Shown here: piece after piece, positions 54,427 through 62,799 of the stretch
Position numbering within the stretch: position 1 is the first letter of the stretch
Layout of the letters: every line of letters begins with the position of its first letter
Assembly: GCA_011526045.1 (NCBI GenBank)
Contig: WYBE01000069.1
Location: 62,001 to 126,000 of the forward strand
Reading direction: 5' to 3'
DNA length: 64,000 nucleotides
DNA from: Nevskiales bacterium
Lineage (GTDB): Bacteria > Pseudomonadota > Gammaproteobacteria > Steroidobacterales > GCA-2729495
Position numbers and translations under genes: made by a program
Notes under the pieces: generated by a model
Told to the model about the DNA's origin: nothing
Databases searched by the model: none
Seen by the model: the letters and a program-made list of their open reading frames with translations, nothing else

Positions 54427-54445
54427 TGGCCACGGGGGGCGTGGC
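54427..54445. other. Perfect hairpin after the EEP-family gene
   Basis: GGCCACG-GGGGG-CGTGGCC (7-bp stem) starts 18 bases beyond the EEP stop codon on the minus strand. There is no T-run, so it is at best a weak terminator. Confidence 0.35.
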
Positions 54446-54462
54446 CTGGGCCGCCACGCGGT

Positions 54463-55461
54463 TCAGCCGCGCTGGCGCAGTGCAATCTCGAGGGGATAGT
54501 GATCCGAGCCGACCGCAGGTCCGCGCACCACGCTCGTCACCGGCAGATCGGGATCGACGATGCAGTGGTCGATGACAATGCCCACCGGCGGACCCCAGGT
54601 CGGCCAGGTCGCAGACCAGCCCTGCTGGCGCCGTGCATCGACCATGCCGGTGCGCTCGAGCAATTCGCCGAAGTACGGCGAGAACGGCGTCAGATTCAGA
54701 TCGCCAACCAGCAGGCGTCGGGGGGAACTCGCATCGGTCCGTTTTCGGGACGGACCGAGAAGTGTGGACAGCTGCTCGAGTTGGTCATTGCGTTGCACGG
54801 CGCGCGTCGGCGACGTCGGCGACGCCAGATGCGCGCCGACCAGTTGCACATCGCCACCAGGGAATGCAACCGTGGCGACCACGTTCACGCTGCCGGCCAG
54901 CCCAAGATCCACGGGCCGCGCATCCTTGAGCGGATACTTCGAGTAGACACCCAGCCCCCATGGCGTGCGCCGGTCCACGGAAACCCAGTAGGGATAATCT
55001 GCCGTGATGTCGCGCAACTCGACGACCCAGGTCGGGGTCAGCTCCGAGAGCACCAGCACATCGGCATTTTTCTGCGCCAGGTAGGAACGCACTGCCGCGT
55101 AGTCATCGTTACTGACAAACAGATTCAGGGCCACGATGGACACGTCATGGCCGCTCGACGACGCGATGGAGGGCGTGATCAGCGCCGGCAACGCATAGGG
55201 AACCACGTACCACCCATTCGGCAGCATCGCTGCCGCAGCCAGCAGGGCAAGCAACGGGCGACGTGCAACGGCAAACCCGGCACACAGCGCGAGCAGCAGG
55301 AGGAAATACTGCGGCCGAAAGTGCGAGGCGAGTTCCGCCATCCAGCCATGCCGGGCAAACAGGGAGAGCGCCGTCAGGCCCATCAGGACGGCCAGCGAAA
55401 ACCCAGCAAGCACCAACGCCGACCGGCGTACGCGATTCCAGAACATGCTCGAATTTCCCAT
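54463..55461 (-). CDS. Membrane-anchored endonuclease/exonuclease/phosphatase (EEP) family protein
   Basis: A 332-residue protein. Three hydrophobic segments lie at the N-terminus (LVLAGFSLAVLMGLTALSLF, YFLLLLALCAGFAVA, and LLALLAAAAMLPNGWYVV), followed by an EEP domain with MVSIVALNLF-type start (VSIVALNLFVSN), LSELTP (metal Glu), VGAHL, GDLNLTPFSP, and GIVIDHCIV...GSDHYPL (catalytic Asp-His). It resembles the YafD group; substrate (nucleic acid, phosphoinositide-like or other phosphodiester) is unknown. The start is uncertain: 55461, 55446 and GTG 55497 are all possible. Confidence 0.8.
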   Translation of the reverse strand: MGNSSMFWNRVRRSALVLAGFSLAVLMGLTALSLFARHGWMAELASHFRPQYFLLLLALCAGFAVARRPLLALLAAAAMLPNGWYVVPYALPALITPSIASSSGHDVSIVALNLFVSNDDYAAVRSYLAQKNADVLVLSELTPTWVVELRDITADYPYWVSVDRRTPWGLGVYSKYPLKDARPVDLGLAGSVNVVATVAFPGGDVQLVGAHLASPTSPTRAVQRNDQLEQLSTLLGPSRKRTDASSPRRLLVGDLNLTPFSPYFGELLERTGMVDARRQQGWSATWPTWGPPVGIVIDHCIVDPDLPVTSVVRGPAVGSDHYPLEIALRQRG

Positions 55462-55560
55462 GCTACGCACGGCGTGAGTGCCGTGTGGGAACGTCACCAG
55501 GAGGTGTCGTCCGCACGAATTCTCCCACGGCTGCCGCGCTCCTGGTAGGGACCTGGCGCT

Positions 55561-55599
55561 CAGAACGTAAGCGAGCCGGCCAGAACGTGCTTATGTCAA
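55561..55599 (-). promoter_or_regulatory. Perfect -35 hexamer and two direct repeats ahead of the EEP gene
   Basis: On the minus strand TTGACA (55594-55599) is followed by two copies of ACGTTCTG (55581-55588 and 55561-55568) exactly 20 bases apart, two helical turns. No TATAAT-like box sits at 16-18 bases, so the repeats may bind an activator that substitutes for it. Confidence 0.3.
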
Positions 55600-55721
55600 T
55601 TGCTGACGCGCGGCGGCAACCCACGCGCGTCGTTTCTCAGCCGCGCCGCATCGATATCCCGGTCGGCCAGCACCCGGCGCGCCCCAGCGGCAAGCGCCTC
55701 GCCGTTTCCCGGGCACCGGAC

Positions 55722-56417
55722 TCAACGACGTGCGTTGCGCCAGCGACGAAGCGTCACCAGGCGCCATGTTTGCCTGACGACACGGGCCAATCGCTCGGCC
55801 AGCGTCGGCCGGTCATAGACCTGATCGGCCGGATCGATGCCGGCACGGTCATGGCGATACTTGAGCTTGATCCACGCATTGAGGTCCATGCGGCACATCT
55901 GCCGGTACATCCAGCACCGGAACCACCCGGACTGCGGTGAAACCGCGATCGCAGTGCCGAAATCAATGAGATAGGGGCGCCCACTGCTCGCGATCAGAAT
56001 GTTGTCTTTGCGCTTCAGGTCCCCGTGCGCCACACCCGCCCGGTGCATTGCCAGGATCAGGTCACGCAGGTCCGCGAAGAACTGCTCGCGTTGCTCGGAT
56101 GCGGGCTGTGCGTCGCGCAACGATGCGCCACGCACGAACTCGAGCCGCAACTCGCCGTTCGGTCCGAGGCCCATGCAGGCGGGTATTCCTGCGATCCCGG
56201 GCAATCGCTGATAGATGCTGTGTTCGCGACGGAGCATCGCCCGGCGCAGTGCGCGCATCGGACCACGGCCGTCCGGCCGCTTCACGATGCTTACTCCGTC
56301 AGGGCCCTCGACGAGGTATACGACCCCCTGGTAGCCGCCCGCAATCCGGCGCTCCTCACACAATGGTCCCGACGCCTTCCTCGGCCCGGACTCGCCATCG
56401 AAACCTGAGCCGCTCAT
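55722..56417 (-). CDS. Small protein-kinase-like protein (RIO/Kdo-kinase fold)
   Basis: A 231-residue kinase fold. GGYQGVVYLVEGPDG is a Gly-rich loop, SIVKRPDG gives the ATP-binding Lys, AGVAHGDLKRKDNIL the catalytic loop (HGDLK..N) and YLIDFGTA the metal-binding DFG. This is the pattern of LPS kinases (WaaP/Kdo kinase) and RIO-type kinases. The target (sugar, lipid or protein) cannot be told. It lies 11 bases downstream of the ICMT-like gene, suggesting a shared pathway. The C-terminus is basic. Confidence 0.78.
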   Translation of the reverse strand: MSGSGFDGESGPRKASGPLCEERRIAGGYQGVVYLVEGPDGVSIVKRPDGRGPMRALRRAMLRREHSIYQRLPGIAGIPACMGLGPNGELRLEFVRGASLRDAQPASEQREQFFADLRDLILAMHRAGVAHGDLKRKDNILIASSGRPYLIDFGTAIAVSPQSGWFRCWMYRQMCRMDLNAWIKLKYRHDRAGIDPADQVYDRPTLAERLARVVRQTWRLVTLRRWRNARR

Positions 56418-56428
56418 GGGCGATCGCT

Positions 56429-57010
56429 TCAGAGCAGCCGATAGATCCAGCCCAGCCAGAAGAACGTGTAGGCGAGCACCGCGGGCTCGGCATTGCGACG
56501 CAGGCTGGTGCCGAGCGACCAGGTGCCGCCGCGCGCCGGCACGAGGGACCGTGGCAACACCGCTGGGGTCGTACTCTGCCACTCGGCGCAGCGCTCGCCG
56601 AAGATACGGCGCAGCTTGCGATCCTCGTAATCGATGGCGGGCGGATAGTAGAACCACCAGAACCACGCCGAGAGCAATACGGCCCACCACAGGCCACTCG
56701 CGAGCGTGAACCCCACGAGCAACAGCAGGTTGCCCGTGTACAGCGGATGGCGTACCAGCGAGTACGGCCCGTCGGTCGCCAGTTGCTCGTTCTTGGTAAT
56801 GAAACCCGAAGCATAGAGCCGCACGATTGCGCCCAGCACGGAAACTGCCACGCCGGCGGCAAACCCGGCCTGCATCGGCTGCGCGAGCACGGCATACAAG
56901 GGCATGAGCAGCAGCCCGAGGCCCTGGCGCGACACCTCGTGATAGCGCATTTCCCGCACGACGCCGGCGATGCCCGCCAGCGGCGGAAGTTCCCTGGTTC
57001 TGTGGCCCAT
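56429..57010 (-). CDS. Isoprenylcysteine carboxyl methyltransferase-like membrane protein
   Basis: A 193-residue protein with about five hydrophobic segments. DGPYSLVRHPLYTGNLLLLVG and YYPPAIDYEDRKLRRIFG are the SAM-binding signatures of the ICMT/PEMT/phospholipid methyltransferase family (RHPxY and the YxxEExxL-like block). In bacteria such proteins methylate lipids, quinones or small molecules; the substrate here is unknown. It is the first gene of a pair with the kinase-like protein. Confidence 0.8.
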   Translation of the reverse strand: MGHRTRELPPLAGIAGVVREMRYHEVSRQGLGLLLMPLYAVLAQPMQAGFAAGVAVSVLGAIVRLYASGFITKNEQLATDGPYSLVRHPLYTGNLLLLVGFTLASGLWWAVLLSAWFWWFYYPPAIDYEDRKLRRIFGERCAEWQSTTPAVLPRSLVPARGGTWSLGTSLRRNAEPAVLAYTFFWLGWIYRLL

Positions 57011-57105
57011 CGATACCCGCCCGCGAGTCGACTTGCGGCCGCGACAGTAACAGAATCAGCCGATCCCGGTCACCCGGCCGCGGTGATCGCCATTGCCACC
57101 GCTGC

Positions 57106-57111
57106 TAGAAT
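57106..57111 (+). promoter_or_regulatory. -10 element of the tRNA-Ile promoter
   Basis: TAGAAT followed by GCGCCCC lies 54 bases before the tRNA. The GC-rich stretch after the -10 is usual for stable-RNA promoters. Confidence 0.45.
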
Positions 57112-57165
57112 GCGCCCCGTCCGATCGAGTCTCGATTCGCGGCATTTCAACACCGCGGCGTCGGT

Positions 57166-57242
57166 GGGCCTGTAGCTCAGTTGGTTAGAGCGGCGGACTC
57201 ATAATCCGTTGGTCGCTGGTTCAAGTCCAGCCGGGCCCACCA
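57166..57242 (+). tRNA. ileX: tRNA-Ile (CAU anticodon, tRNA-Ile2)
   Basis: A 77-base cloverleaf with encoded CCA. The acceptor GGGCCTG pairs with CGGGCCC (one G-U), the D arm is GCTCAGTTGGTTAGAGC, and the anticodon loop CTCATAA holds CAT at 57200-57202. The T arm GCTGGTTCAAGTCCAGC and the variable region match the minor isoleucine tRNA, whose C34 is converted to lysidine by TilS to read AUA; elongator tRNA-Met differs in these arms. The Ile identity is inferred by similarity, the CAU anticodon is certain. Confidence 0.8.
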
Positions 57243-57318
57243 ATTCCGGACACCCCGACCCCGTCGCAACAGTGGGCGTCTGAAGCCCGGAACACCCGGC
57301 TGGCCACCTTGCAGGCCA

Positions 57319-58104
57319 TTACCGGATCAATCGCCGCCGGATGAAAATCGTCGCCGCGAGATAACCCACGCCGGCGTAGGCGAGCAGCACCCCGACGTGC
57401 AGGAACAGCTGCTCGAGCGGCTGGCCTGCGACCAGCGGCCGGATGAGCGCCACCGCGTGGGATAGCGGCAGCACGTGGACGATGGCCTGCGCGAACTCTG
57501 GCAAGGTGCCGATCGGATAGAAGACGCCGCTGAAGATGAACATCGGCGTGATCAGCAGGGTTACGTAGTAGTTGAAGAAGTCGAACGACGGCGCGAGCGA
57601 GCTCACGAAAATCGAGGGGCCGGCGAAACACAGGCCGACGAGGAAAAACACCGGCAGCGTTGCCAGGGCGCCCCAGCTCATGACGGCGCCCATCAGGGTG
57701 GCGACGATCAGTATCGGCACGCCGACGATGACCGATTTGGTTGCGCACCAGAGCATTTCGCCGGCGACGATGTCGTCGACCTGCAGCGGTGTCGCGAGGA
57801 TGGCGTCGTAGGTCTGCTGGTGCACCATGCGGGTGAACACCGAGTACATGCCTTCGAAGGCCGCCGCATTCATGGCAGAGGCGGCCAGCAGCCCGGAGGC
57901 GAGGAACGTCAGGTAGCTCATGCCGGACAGGTCGCCGATGAACCGCCCGAGGCCGAAGCCGAGGCCGATCAGATAAACGAATGGCTCGCCGAAGGTCAGG
58001 AACAGGCCCGCCACCATCAGCTTGCGCCAGACCAGCAGGTTGCGCAGCCACACCTTCAGTGCGGCCGGCCGCGGATGCGGCAACAGCAAGGTCATCGTCG
58101 TCAT
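57319..58104 (-). CDS. ABC-2 type transport permease (NodJ-like)
   Basis: A 261-residue membrane protein with six predicted helices. FGEPFVYLIGLGFGLGRFI, FEGMYSVFTRMVHQQTYDAIL and FFNYYVTLLITPMFIFSGVFYPI are typical of the NodJ/ABC-2 permease family, which exports polysaccharides, lipo-oligosaccharides or drugs. ATG 58104 is favoured by GGAGGT seven bases upstream; ATG 58119 would put that site inside the gene. It follows its ATPase by 30 bases. Confidence 0.88.
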   Translation of the reverse strand: MTTMTLLLPHPRPAALKVWLRNLLVWRKLMVAGLFLTFGEPFVYLIGLGFGLGRFIGDLSGMSYLTFLASGLLAASAMNAAAFEGMYSVFTRMVHQQTYDAILATPLQVDDIVAGEMLWCATKSVIVGVPILIVATLMGAVMSWGALATLPVFFLVGLCFAGPSIFVSSLAPSFDFFNYYVTLLITPMFIFSGVFYPIGTLPEFAQAIVHVLPLSHAVALIRPLVAGQPLEQLFLHVGVLLAYAGVGYLAATIFIRRRLIR

Positions 58105-58134
58105 CGTCGGTACCTCCATGGCGCCTCGGGCGCC

Positions 58135-59094
58135 CTATTCCCGCAGTTCGTGTCCCGTCAGACGGAGGAATACATCCTCGAGAGTCGTGGGCCGGTGCAT
58201 GCAGATCAGCCCGGATGCCTGCTCGAGACGCTGCAGGGCTGCGGTCAGATCATTGGTGTAGCAATAGCAGGTTCCACCGATACGTTCCGTCCGCACGCCG
58301 GGAAGCCCGTCGAAAATACGTGCCACGACGTCGGCTGAACCCTGGATCTCGATGACATGGGACTCGACATGGCGCCGGATCAGGTCCCGTGGCGGACCCT
58401 GCGCGATGATCTGGCCCTTGTCGATGACGACGAGGTCGTCGCAGAGGCGTTCTGCCTCGTCCATGTAGTGCGTGGTCAGGAGCAGTGTCTTGCCGGAGTC
58501 GCGCAGTTGCCGCAACCGGTTCCAGATCATGCGTCGCACCTGCGGATCCAGCCCGGTCGTCGGCTCGTCCAGCACGATGAGTTCCGGATCATTGATCAGG
58601 GCCCGCGCGATGGTCAGCCGCCGTTTCATGCCTCCCGATAGGGATTTGATGCGGTCGTTCGCGCGGTCGCTGAGCTCCATGAACTCGAGCAACTCCCGGA
58701 TGCGCGGCGCCACCGCTGCCGCCCGCAGCCCGAAGTAGCGCGCGTACATGCGCAGGTTCTCCGCCACCGTGAAGTCCGGATCTGCGTTGTCGTTCTGCGG
58801 CACCACGCCGGTGCGCGCGCGGATCTGGCGCACTCCGGTATCGACCGGCAGCCCGAAAACCGTCAGGCTGCCCCTGCTGACGGGCGACTGGCCCAGGATC
58901 ATCCGCAGGGTCGTGGTCTTGCCCGCGCCATTCGGCCCCAGCAATCCGAAGCAGCCACCACGCGGAATCGCAAGGTCGATCCCGCCCACCGCGATCCGGC
59001 CATCGAATTCCTTGCGCAGGTCACGGGCGACCACGATCAGATCGCCCGACTGCGCCCCGGCCGGGTCCGGCCCCTGTTCCTGTCCTTCCCGCAT
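58135..59094 (-). CDS. ABC transporter ATP-binding protein (NodI-like)
   Basis: A 319-residue ATPase. Walker A is GPNGAGKTTT, the Q-loop VVPQNDNADPDFTV, the signature LSGGMKRRL, Walker B LIVLDEPTTGLD and the switch His in LTTHYMDEAE. VVARDLRKEFDGRIAVGGID and the QNDNAD motif place it with NodI/DrrA exporter ATPases. It powers the NodJ-like permease encoded next. The cargo is unknown; there are no biosynthesis genes in the immediate neighbourhood. Confidence 0.92.
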   Translation of the reverse strand: MREGQEQGPDPAGAQSGDLIVVARDLRKEFDGRIAVGGIDLAIPRGGCFGLLGPNGAGKTTTLRMILGQSPVSRGSLTVFGLPVDTGVRQIRARTGVVPQNDNADPDFTVAENLRMYARYFGLRAAAVAPRIRELLEFMELSDRANDRIKSLSGGMKRRLTIARALINDPELIVLDEPTTGLDPQVRRMIWNRLRQLRDSGKTLLLTTHYMDEAERLCDDLVVIDKGQIIAQGPPRDLIRRHVESHVIEIQGSADVVARIFDGLPGVRTERIGGTCYCYTNDLTAALQRLEQASGLICMHRPTTLEDVFLRLTGHELRE

Positions 59095-59250
59095 GATCAC
59101 CCATCCGCGTTCGCGGCCCGTACGCGGGCGGATGCTCCACACACGGCTGCGGCACTTCCTGCCCCCGAAGCCGGTCCAATATGTCGGAAATCGCCGGCAC
59201 CGCCAAGTCCGCTCGGGGCTCTACGGACGCGGGTTTCTGTAACGGATCAC

Positions 59251-59276
59251 GTTGAAATTGGCCGCCCTGACCCCAT
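59251..59276 (+). promoter_or_regulatory. Sigma-32 (heat-shock) promoter of lon
   Basis: GTTGAAA (59251-59257), a 13-base spacer and CCCCATCA (59271-59278) match the RpoH consensus CTTGAAA-N11-16-CCCCATNT at all but one or two positions. Transcription would start near 59283, downstream of the ATG at 59278, which excludes that ATG as the lon start. Confidence 0.75.
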
Positions 59277-59343
59277 CATGACTGCTGCAGACTGGCAGTA
59301 CGAGGCAGGCCCAGCCCCGGATTACACGAAGGACCACGAACCG

Positions 59344-61728
59344 ATGGAAGACTCCAGCAACGAGCGACCCGAGACCGCAGGCGAACCGTCGACCGTAGAG
59401 GACGGCGGCGCACGGCGCATACCGGAGGATGTGCTGATCATCCTGCCGGTACGCAACACCGTCGTGTTCCCCGGCGCCGTGATCCCGCTGACGATCGGGC
59501 GCAAGATCTCGCTGGCCGCCGCCGAGGAAGCCAGCCGCAGCGGTCGCCGCATCGGGCTGGTGATGCAGCGCGACCCCACCATCGACGAACCGGCGGGCAG
59601 CGATCTCTACCCCGTGGGCACGATCGCCCGGATCGTGCGTTACTTCACGTCGCGCGACGGCACCCAGCACGTGGTCTGCCAGGGTGAGCGGCGGTTCCGC
59701 ACCCTCGACTACATCGCAGGACTGCCCTTCCTCGCCGCGCGCTTCGACCTGGTCGCAGAGCATTCGGCCGAGAGCACGGAACTCGAGGCCCGGATGCGCA
59801 TTCTCAAGGACCGGGCGATCGAGGCGATCGGCCTGCTGCCCCAGGCGATGCCCGAACTCGCCGGCGTGGTCAATGGCATTGAGTCACCCGGCCAGCTTGC
59901 CGATCTCGTCGCCGGCTTCCTCGACATCAAGCCCGGCGACAAGCAGAGGATCCTGGAAACGCTCGAGCTGCGCAGCCGCCTCGACAAGGTGCTGGAGCAC
60001 CTGAACCACCAGATCGAAGTGCTGAAAATTTCCCGGCAGCTCGAGGAACAGACGAAGGAGAAGATCGACGAGCGACAGCGCGAATTCTTCCTGCGCGAGC
60101 AGATGAAGGCCATTCGCAGCGAGCTCGGCGAAGGCGACGACGGCAGCGGGCTGGAGGAACTGCGCAAGGCCGTCGCGGAAGCGAACATGCCCGAAGAGGC
60201 GGCGCAGCACGCCACCAAGGAACTCAAACGCCTCGAGCGCATGCCGGAAGAATCGACCGAGCACTCCATGGTACGCAGCTATCTTGAGTGGCTGATCGCG
60301 CTGCCCTGGGCGAAACTCGACGAGGAGTCGATCGACATTGCCCGGGCCCGGCAGATCCTCGACGAGGATCACTTTGGCCTCACCAGGGTGAAGCAGCGGA
60401 TCCTCGAGTACCTGGCCGTGCGCAAGCTCAACCCGGAAGGCCGCAGCCCGATCCTGTGCTTCGTCGGCCCCCCCGGTGTCGGCAAGACTTCGCTCGGCCA
60501 GAGTATTGCCCGCGCGCTCGGACTGAAGTTCGTGCGCGCCAGCCTCGGCGGCGTGCATGACGAAGCGGAGATCCGCGGTCACCGCCGAACCTACATTGGC
60601 GCGCTGCCCGGCAATGTCATCCAGCAGATCCGCAAGGCGGGGACCCGCAACCCGGTGTTCATGCTGGACGAGATGGACAAGCTTGGCGTCAGCCTGCACG
60701 GCGACCCCTCCTCTGCGCTGCTCGAGGTCCTCGATCCAGAGCAGAACGCGACGTTCCGCGACAACTACGTAGGTGTGCCGTTCGACCTGAGCAAGGTGTT
60801 CTTTCTCGGCACGGCCAACGTGCTCGACACCATTCCGGGGCCGCTGCGCGACCGCATGGAAGTCATCGAGCTGCCGGGTTATACGCAGGAAGAGAAGCTG
60901 GAAATTGCCCGTCGTTACCTCGTCCAGCGCCAGCTCAAGGCGAACGGCCTGCGTGACGAGCAGGCGCAAATCAGCGACGACGCCCTGCGCGAGATCATCT
61001 CGCGCTACACGCGTGAGTCCGGCGTGCGCAATCTCGAACGCGAGATCGGCAGCGTGCTACGCAATGCGGCGGTACGCATCACCGAGGGCAAAACCGAGCG
61101 GCTCCACATCGACGCGGCGGCCGTGACCGAGATCCTCGGTGCCCCGAAGTTCGAGTCCGAAGTGGCGCTTCGCACCAGCCTCGCCGGAGTGGCGACCGGG
61201 CTCGCCTGGACCCCCGTCGGTGGCGACATCCTGTTCGTGGAAACGACGGCGGTGCGTGGCAAGGGCGGGCTGATCCTGACCGGCCAGCTCGGCGAGGTGA
61301 TGAAGGAAAGCGCGCAGGCTGCAGTGACCCTGGCGAAAGCCAGGGGAGAGCGGCTCGGGCTCGCCGATTTCCGCTTCGACGAGCACGATCTGCACATCCA
61401 TGTTCCCGCTGGGGCGATTCCCAAGGATGGCCCGAGCGCCGGGGTTGCGCTCTTCACGTCGGTGTGTTCGCTGCTGACCGACCGAAAGGTGCGCAGCGAT
61501 GTCGCGATGACGGGTGAGATCAGCCTGCGCGGCCTCGTCCTGCCGGTGGGGGGGATCAAGGAGAAGGCGCTCGCCGCGCTGCGCGCCGGGATTCGCACCG
61601 TGCTGCTACCCGCGCGCAACCGCAAAGATCTCGAGGAAATCCCCGAGAGCGCACGCGACCAGCTGCAGTTCGTCTGGCTGGAAACCGTGGACGACGCGCT
61701 GGCTCACGCTCTGGAGCTTGCGCAATAG
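59344..61728 (+). CDS. lon: ATP-dependent protease La (Lon)
   Basis: A 794-residue LonA. The N domain begins with ILPVRNTVVFPGAVIPL; the AAA+ part has GPPGVGKTSLGQSIA, and MLDEMDKLGVSLHGDPSS, a variant of the usual LLDEIDKMxxDFRGDPAS. The protease domain ends with PKDGPSAGVALF (catalytic Ser) and VGGIKEKALAA (catalytic Lys). It degrades abnormal and regulatory proteins. The start is set at 59344 (AAGGA upstream), since the upstream ATG at 59278 overlaps the heat-shock promoter. It converges with the small basic-tail gene. Confidence 0.95.
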   Translation: MEDSSNERPETAGEPSTVEDGGARRIPEDVLIILPVRNTVVFPGAVIPLTIGRKISLAAAEEASRSGRRIGLVMQRDPTIDEPAGSDLYPVGTIARIVRYFTSRDGTQHVVCQGERRFRTLDYIAGLPFLAARFDLVAEHSAESTELEARMRILKDRAIEAIGLLPQAMPELAGVVNGIESPGQLADLVAGFLDIKPGDKQRILETLELRSRLDKVLEHLNHQIEVLKISRQLEEQTKEKIDERQREFFLREQMKAIRSELGEGDDGSGLEELRKAVAEANMPEEAAQHATKELKRLERMPEESTEHSMVRSYLEWLIALPWAKLDEESIDIARARQILDEDHFGLTRVKQRILEYLAVRKLNPEGRSPILCFVGPPGVGKTSLGQSIARALGLKFVRASLGGVHDEAEIRGHRRTYIGALPGNVIQQIRKAGTRNPVFMLDEMDKLGVSLHGDPSSALLEVLDPEQNATFRDNYVGVPFDLSKVFFLGTANVLDTIPGPLRDRMEVIELPGYTQEEKLEIARRYLVQRQLKANGLRDEQAQISDDALREIISRYTRESGVRNLEREIGSVLRNAAVRITEGKTERLHIDAAAVTEILGAPKFESEVALRTSLAGVATGLAWTPVGGDILFVETTAVRGKGGLILTGQLGEVMKESAQAAVTLAKARGERLGLADFRFDEHDLHIHVPAGAIPKDGPSAGVALFTSVCSLLTDRKVRSDVAMTGEISLRGLVLPVGGIKEKALAALRAGIRTVLLPARNRKDLEEIPESARDQLQFVWLETVDDALAHALELAQ

Positions 61729-61741
61729 GCAGGATCGAGCG

Positions 61742-62062
61742 TCAGCCGCTCTGGGCAGGCGCCGCTGCTCGCGTCGTGCGATAACCCCAGCGACCCGCGC
61801 GGCGCTCATTGAGCTGCCCGACGATCTGCTCCGCCGAGGTCTTCACCGCGGTCTGCGTGCCCTGCAGATAGCCGTTGATGGCATTCGCGCCCTGGCGGAT
61901 CGTGTAGCGGTACCAGTTCTTGCCGGCGGCACCATCAGGCGGCTCGGTACGCTCTATTGCGACCAGCCGGAAAGGTTCTGCGTGCGCGGCACTCTTTTCC
62001 TCCGGCTTCTCGACCGCCTTCGTTTTGCTCTTGGTTTTTGTCTTTGCCCTTGCGCTCGCCAT
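61742..62062 (-). CDS. Hypothetical protein with lysine-rich N-terminal tail
   Basis: A 106-residue protein I cannot place in a family. The first ~24 residues (MASARAKTKTKSKTKAVEK...) resemble histone-like or nucleic-acid-binding tails. The rest (FRLVAIERTEPPDG, NWYRYTIRQGANAINGYLQG, SAEQIVGQLNERRAGRWGY) has a coherent, non-random composition with a predicted helix. It is convergent with lon, 13 bases from its stop. A real gene is likely because codon composition fits its neighbours; function is unknown. Confidence 0.6.
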   Translation of the reverse strand: MASARAKTKTKSKTKAVEKPEEKSAAHAEPFRLVAIERTEPPDGAAGKNWYRYTIRQGANAINGYLQGTQTAVKTSAEQIVGQLNERRAGRWGYRTTRAAAPAQSG

Positions 62063-62277
62063 GGAACTGCCTCAGGGGCCTTGGGTAGGCCGTTGTCGCC
62101 ACCGTTGCAGCGGGATTCGTTGCCGGCTTTGGCGCTCGGGCCGGTCGGGACGGAACCGGAGCGCCAAAGTGGAAAGAGCCGTGCAAGTTAGCATCCGGGC
62201 CCCGTGCAGCGCAACGGAGACCGGCCCAACTCATTGTTTTCAAAGCCGGCAAGGCGGGTGGCAGCGGCTCAAAGCGG

Positions 62278-62294
62278 CCGGGCGATGCGCCCGG
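62278..62294 (-). terminator. Hairpin after the small lipoprotein gene
   Basis: CCGGGCG-ATG-CGCCCGG is a perfect 7-bp stem with a 3-base loop, 5 bases beyond the stop codon. The strand that follows has only CTTTG, so it is a weak terminator candidate. Confidence 0.45.
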
Positions 62295-62299
62295 AGCAA

Positions 62300-62713
62300 C
62301 TACTGCGTTGCCGCAAACACGGCGCTTACGGCCTCGGCGTCCGCAACGGCGACGGCCCGTACCGCGGGCGCACCGAGGTCGACCGGCCGGCCGGTGGCCT
62401 GGGCAACGGTTTCCTCGAGCGCGGGTTGGTCGAGCGTGGCGGGATCAACGTAGAGCGTGCGTGGTGCCGCTTCCTCGGCTGCCGCACCCTTCTGGCCCGG
62501 CGGCAGGTAGATGCAGCCGGTGGCGAAGTCCACACCGAAGGCGATCAGGCCCGGCACGATGAATACCACCAGGCCGGCGGCATCCAGGATCGCCACCCCG
62601 GGATCGATGTTCCCGGACTTCTGACCCTTCCGTTCCGGGTACAACAGCAGCCCGCAGCCGGCAGTTTGCACGGCCAGCAGCGACAGCATCATGAGTCCAA
62701 CAACACGCCGCAT
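62300..62713 (-). CDS. Small lipoprotein of unknown function (YceK/YidQ-like)
   Basis: A 137-residue protein. MRRVVGLMMLSLLAVQTAGC is a lipoprotein signal ending in the lipobox Cys. A hydrophobic segment follows (VVFIVPGLIAFGVDFATGCIYLP), a pattern shared with YceK/YidQ-type lipoproteins and with polypeptides listed as DUF1411-like; assignment is weak. The C-terminus is alanine/valine-rich and low in complexity. It lies 86 bases downstream of the zinc-ribbon gene on the same strand. Confidence 0.6.
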   Translation of the reverse strand: MRRVVGLMMLSLLAVQTAGCGLLLYPERKGQKSGNIDPGVAILDAAGLVVFIVPGLIAFGVDFATGCIYLPPGQKGAAAEEAAPRTLYVDPATLDQPALEETVAQATGRPVDLGAPAVRAVAVADAEAVSAVFAATQ

Positions 62714-62799
62714 CGAATCAGCCCTCCGTGACGAACTTCTAGCGACGCGGCGCCGACAGGAGAATGCGCAGGTTCACGGTTTTGCGCCGGCGCCGGCGC

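Noticed and set aside
59278-59343. An extended Lon N-terminus of 22 residues
   Set aside because: The ATG lies within the heat-shock -10 and before the predicted transcription start, and lacks a Shine-Dalgarno.
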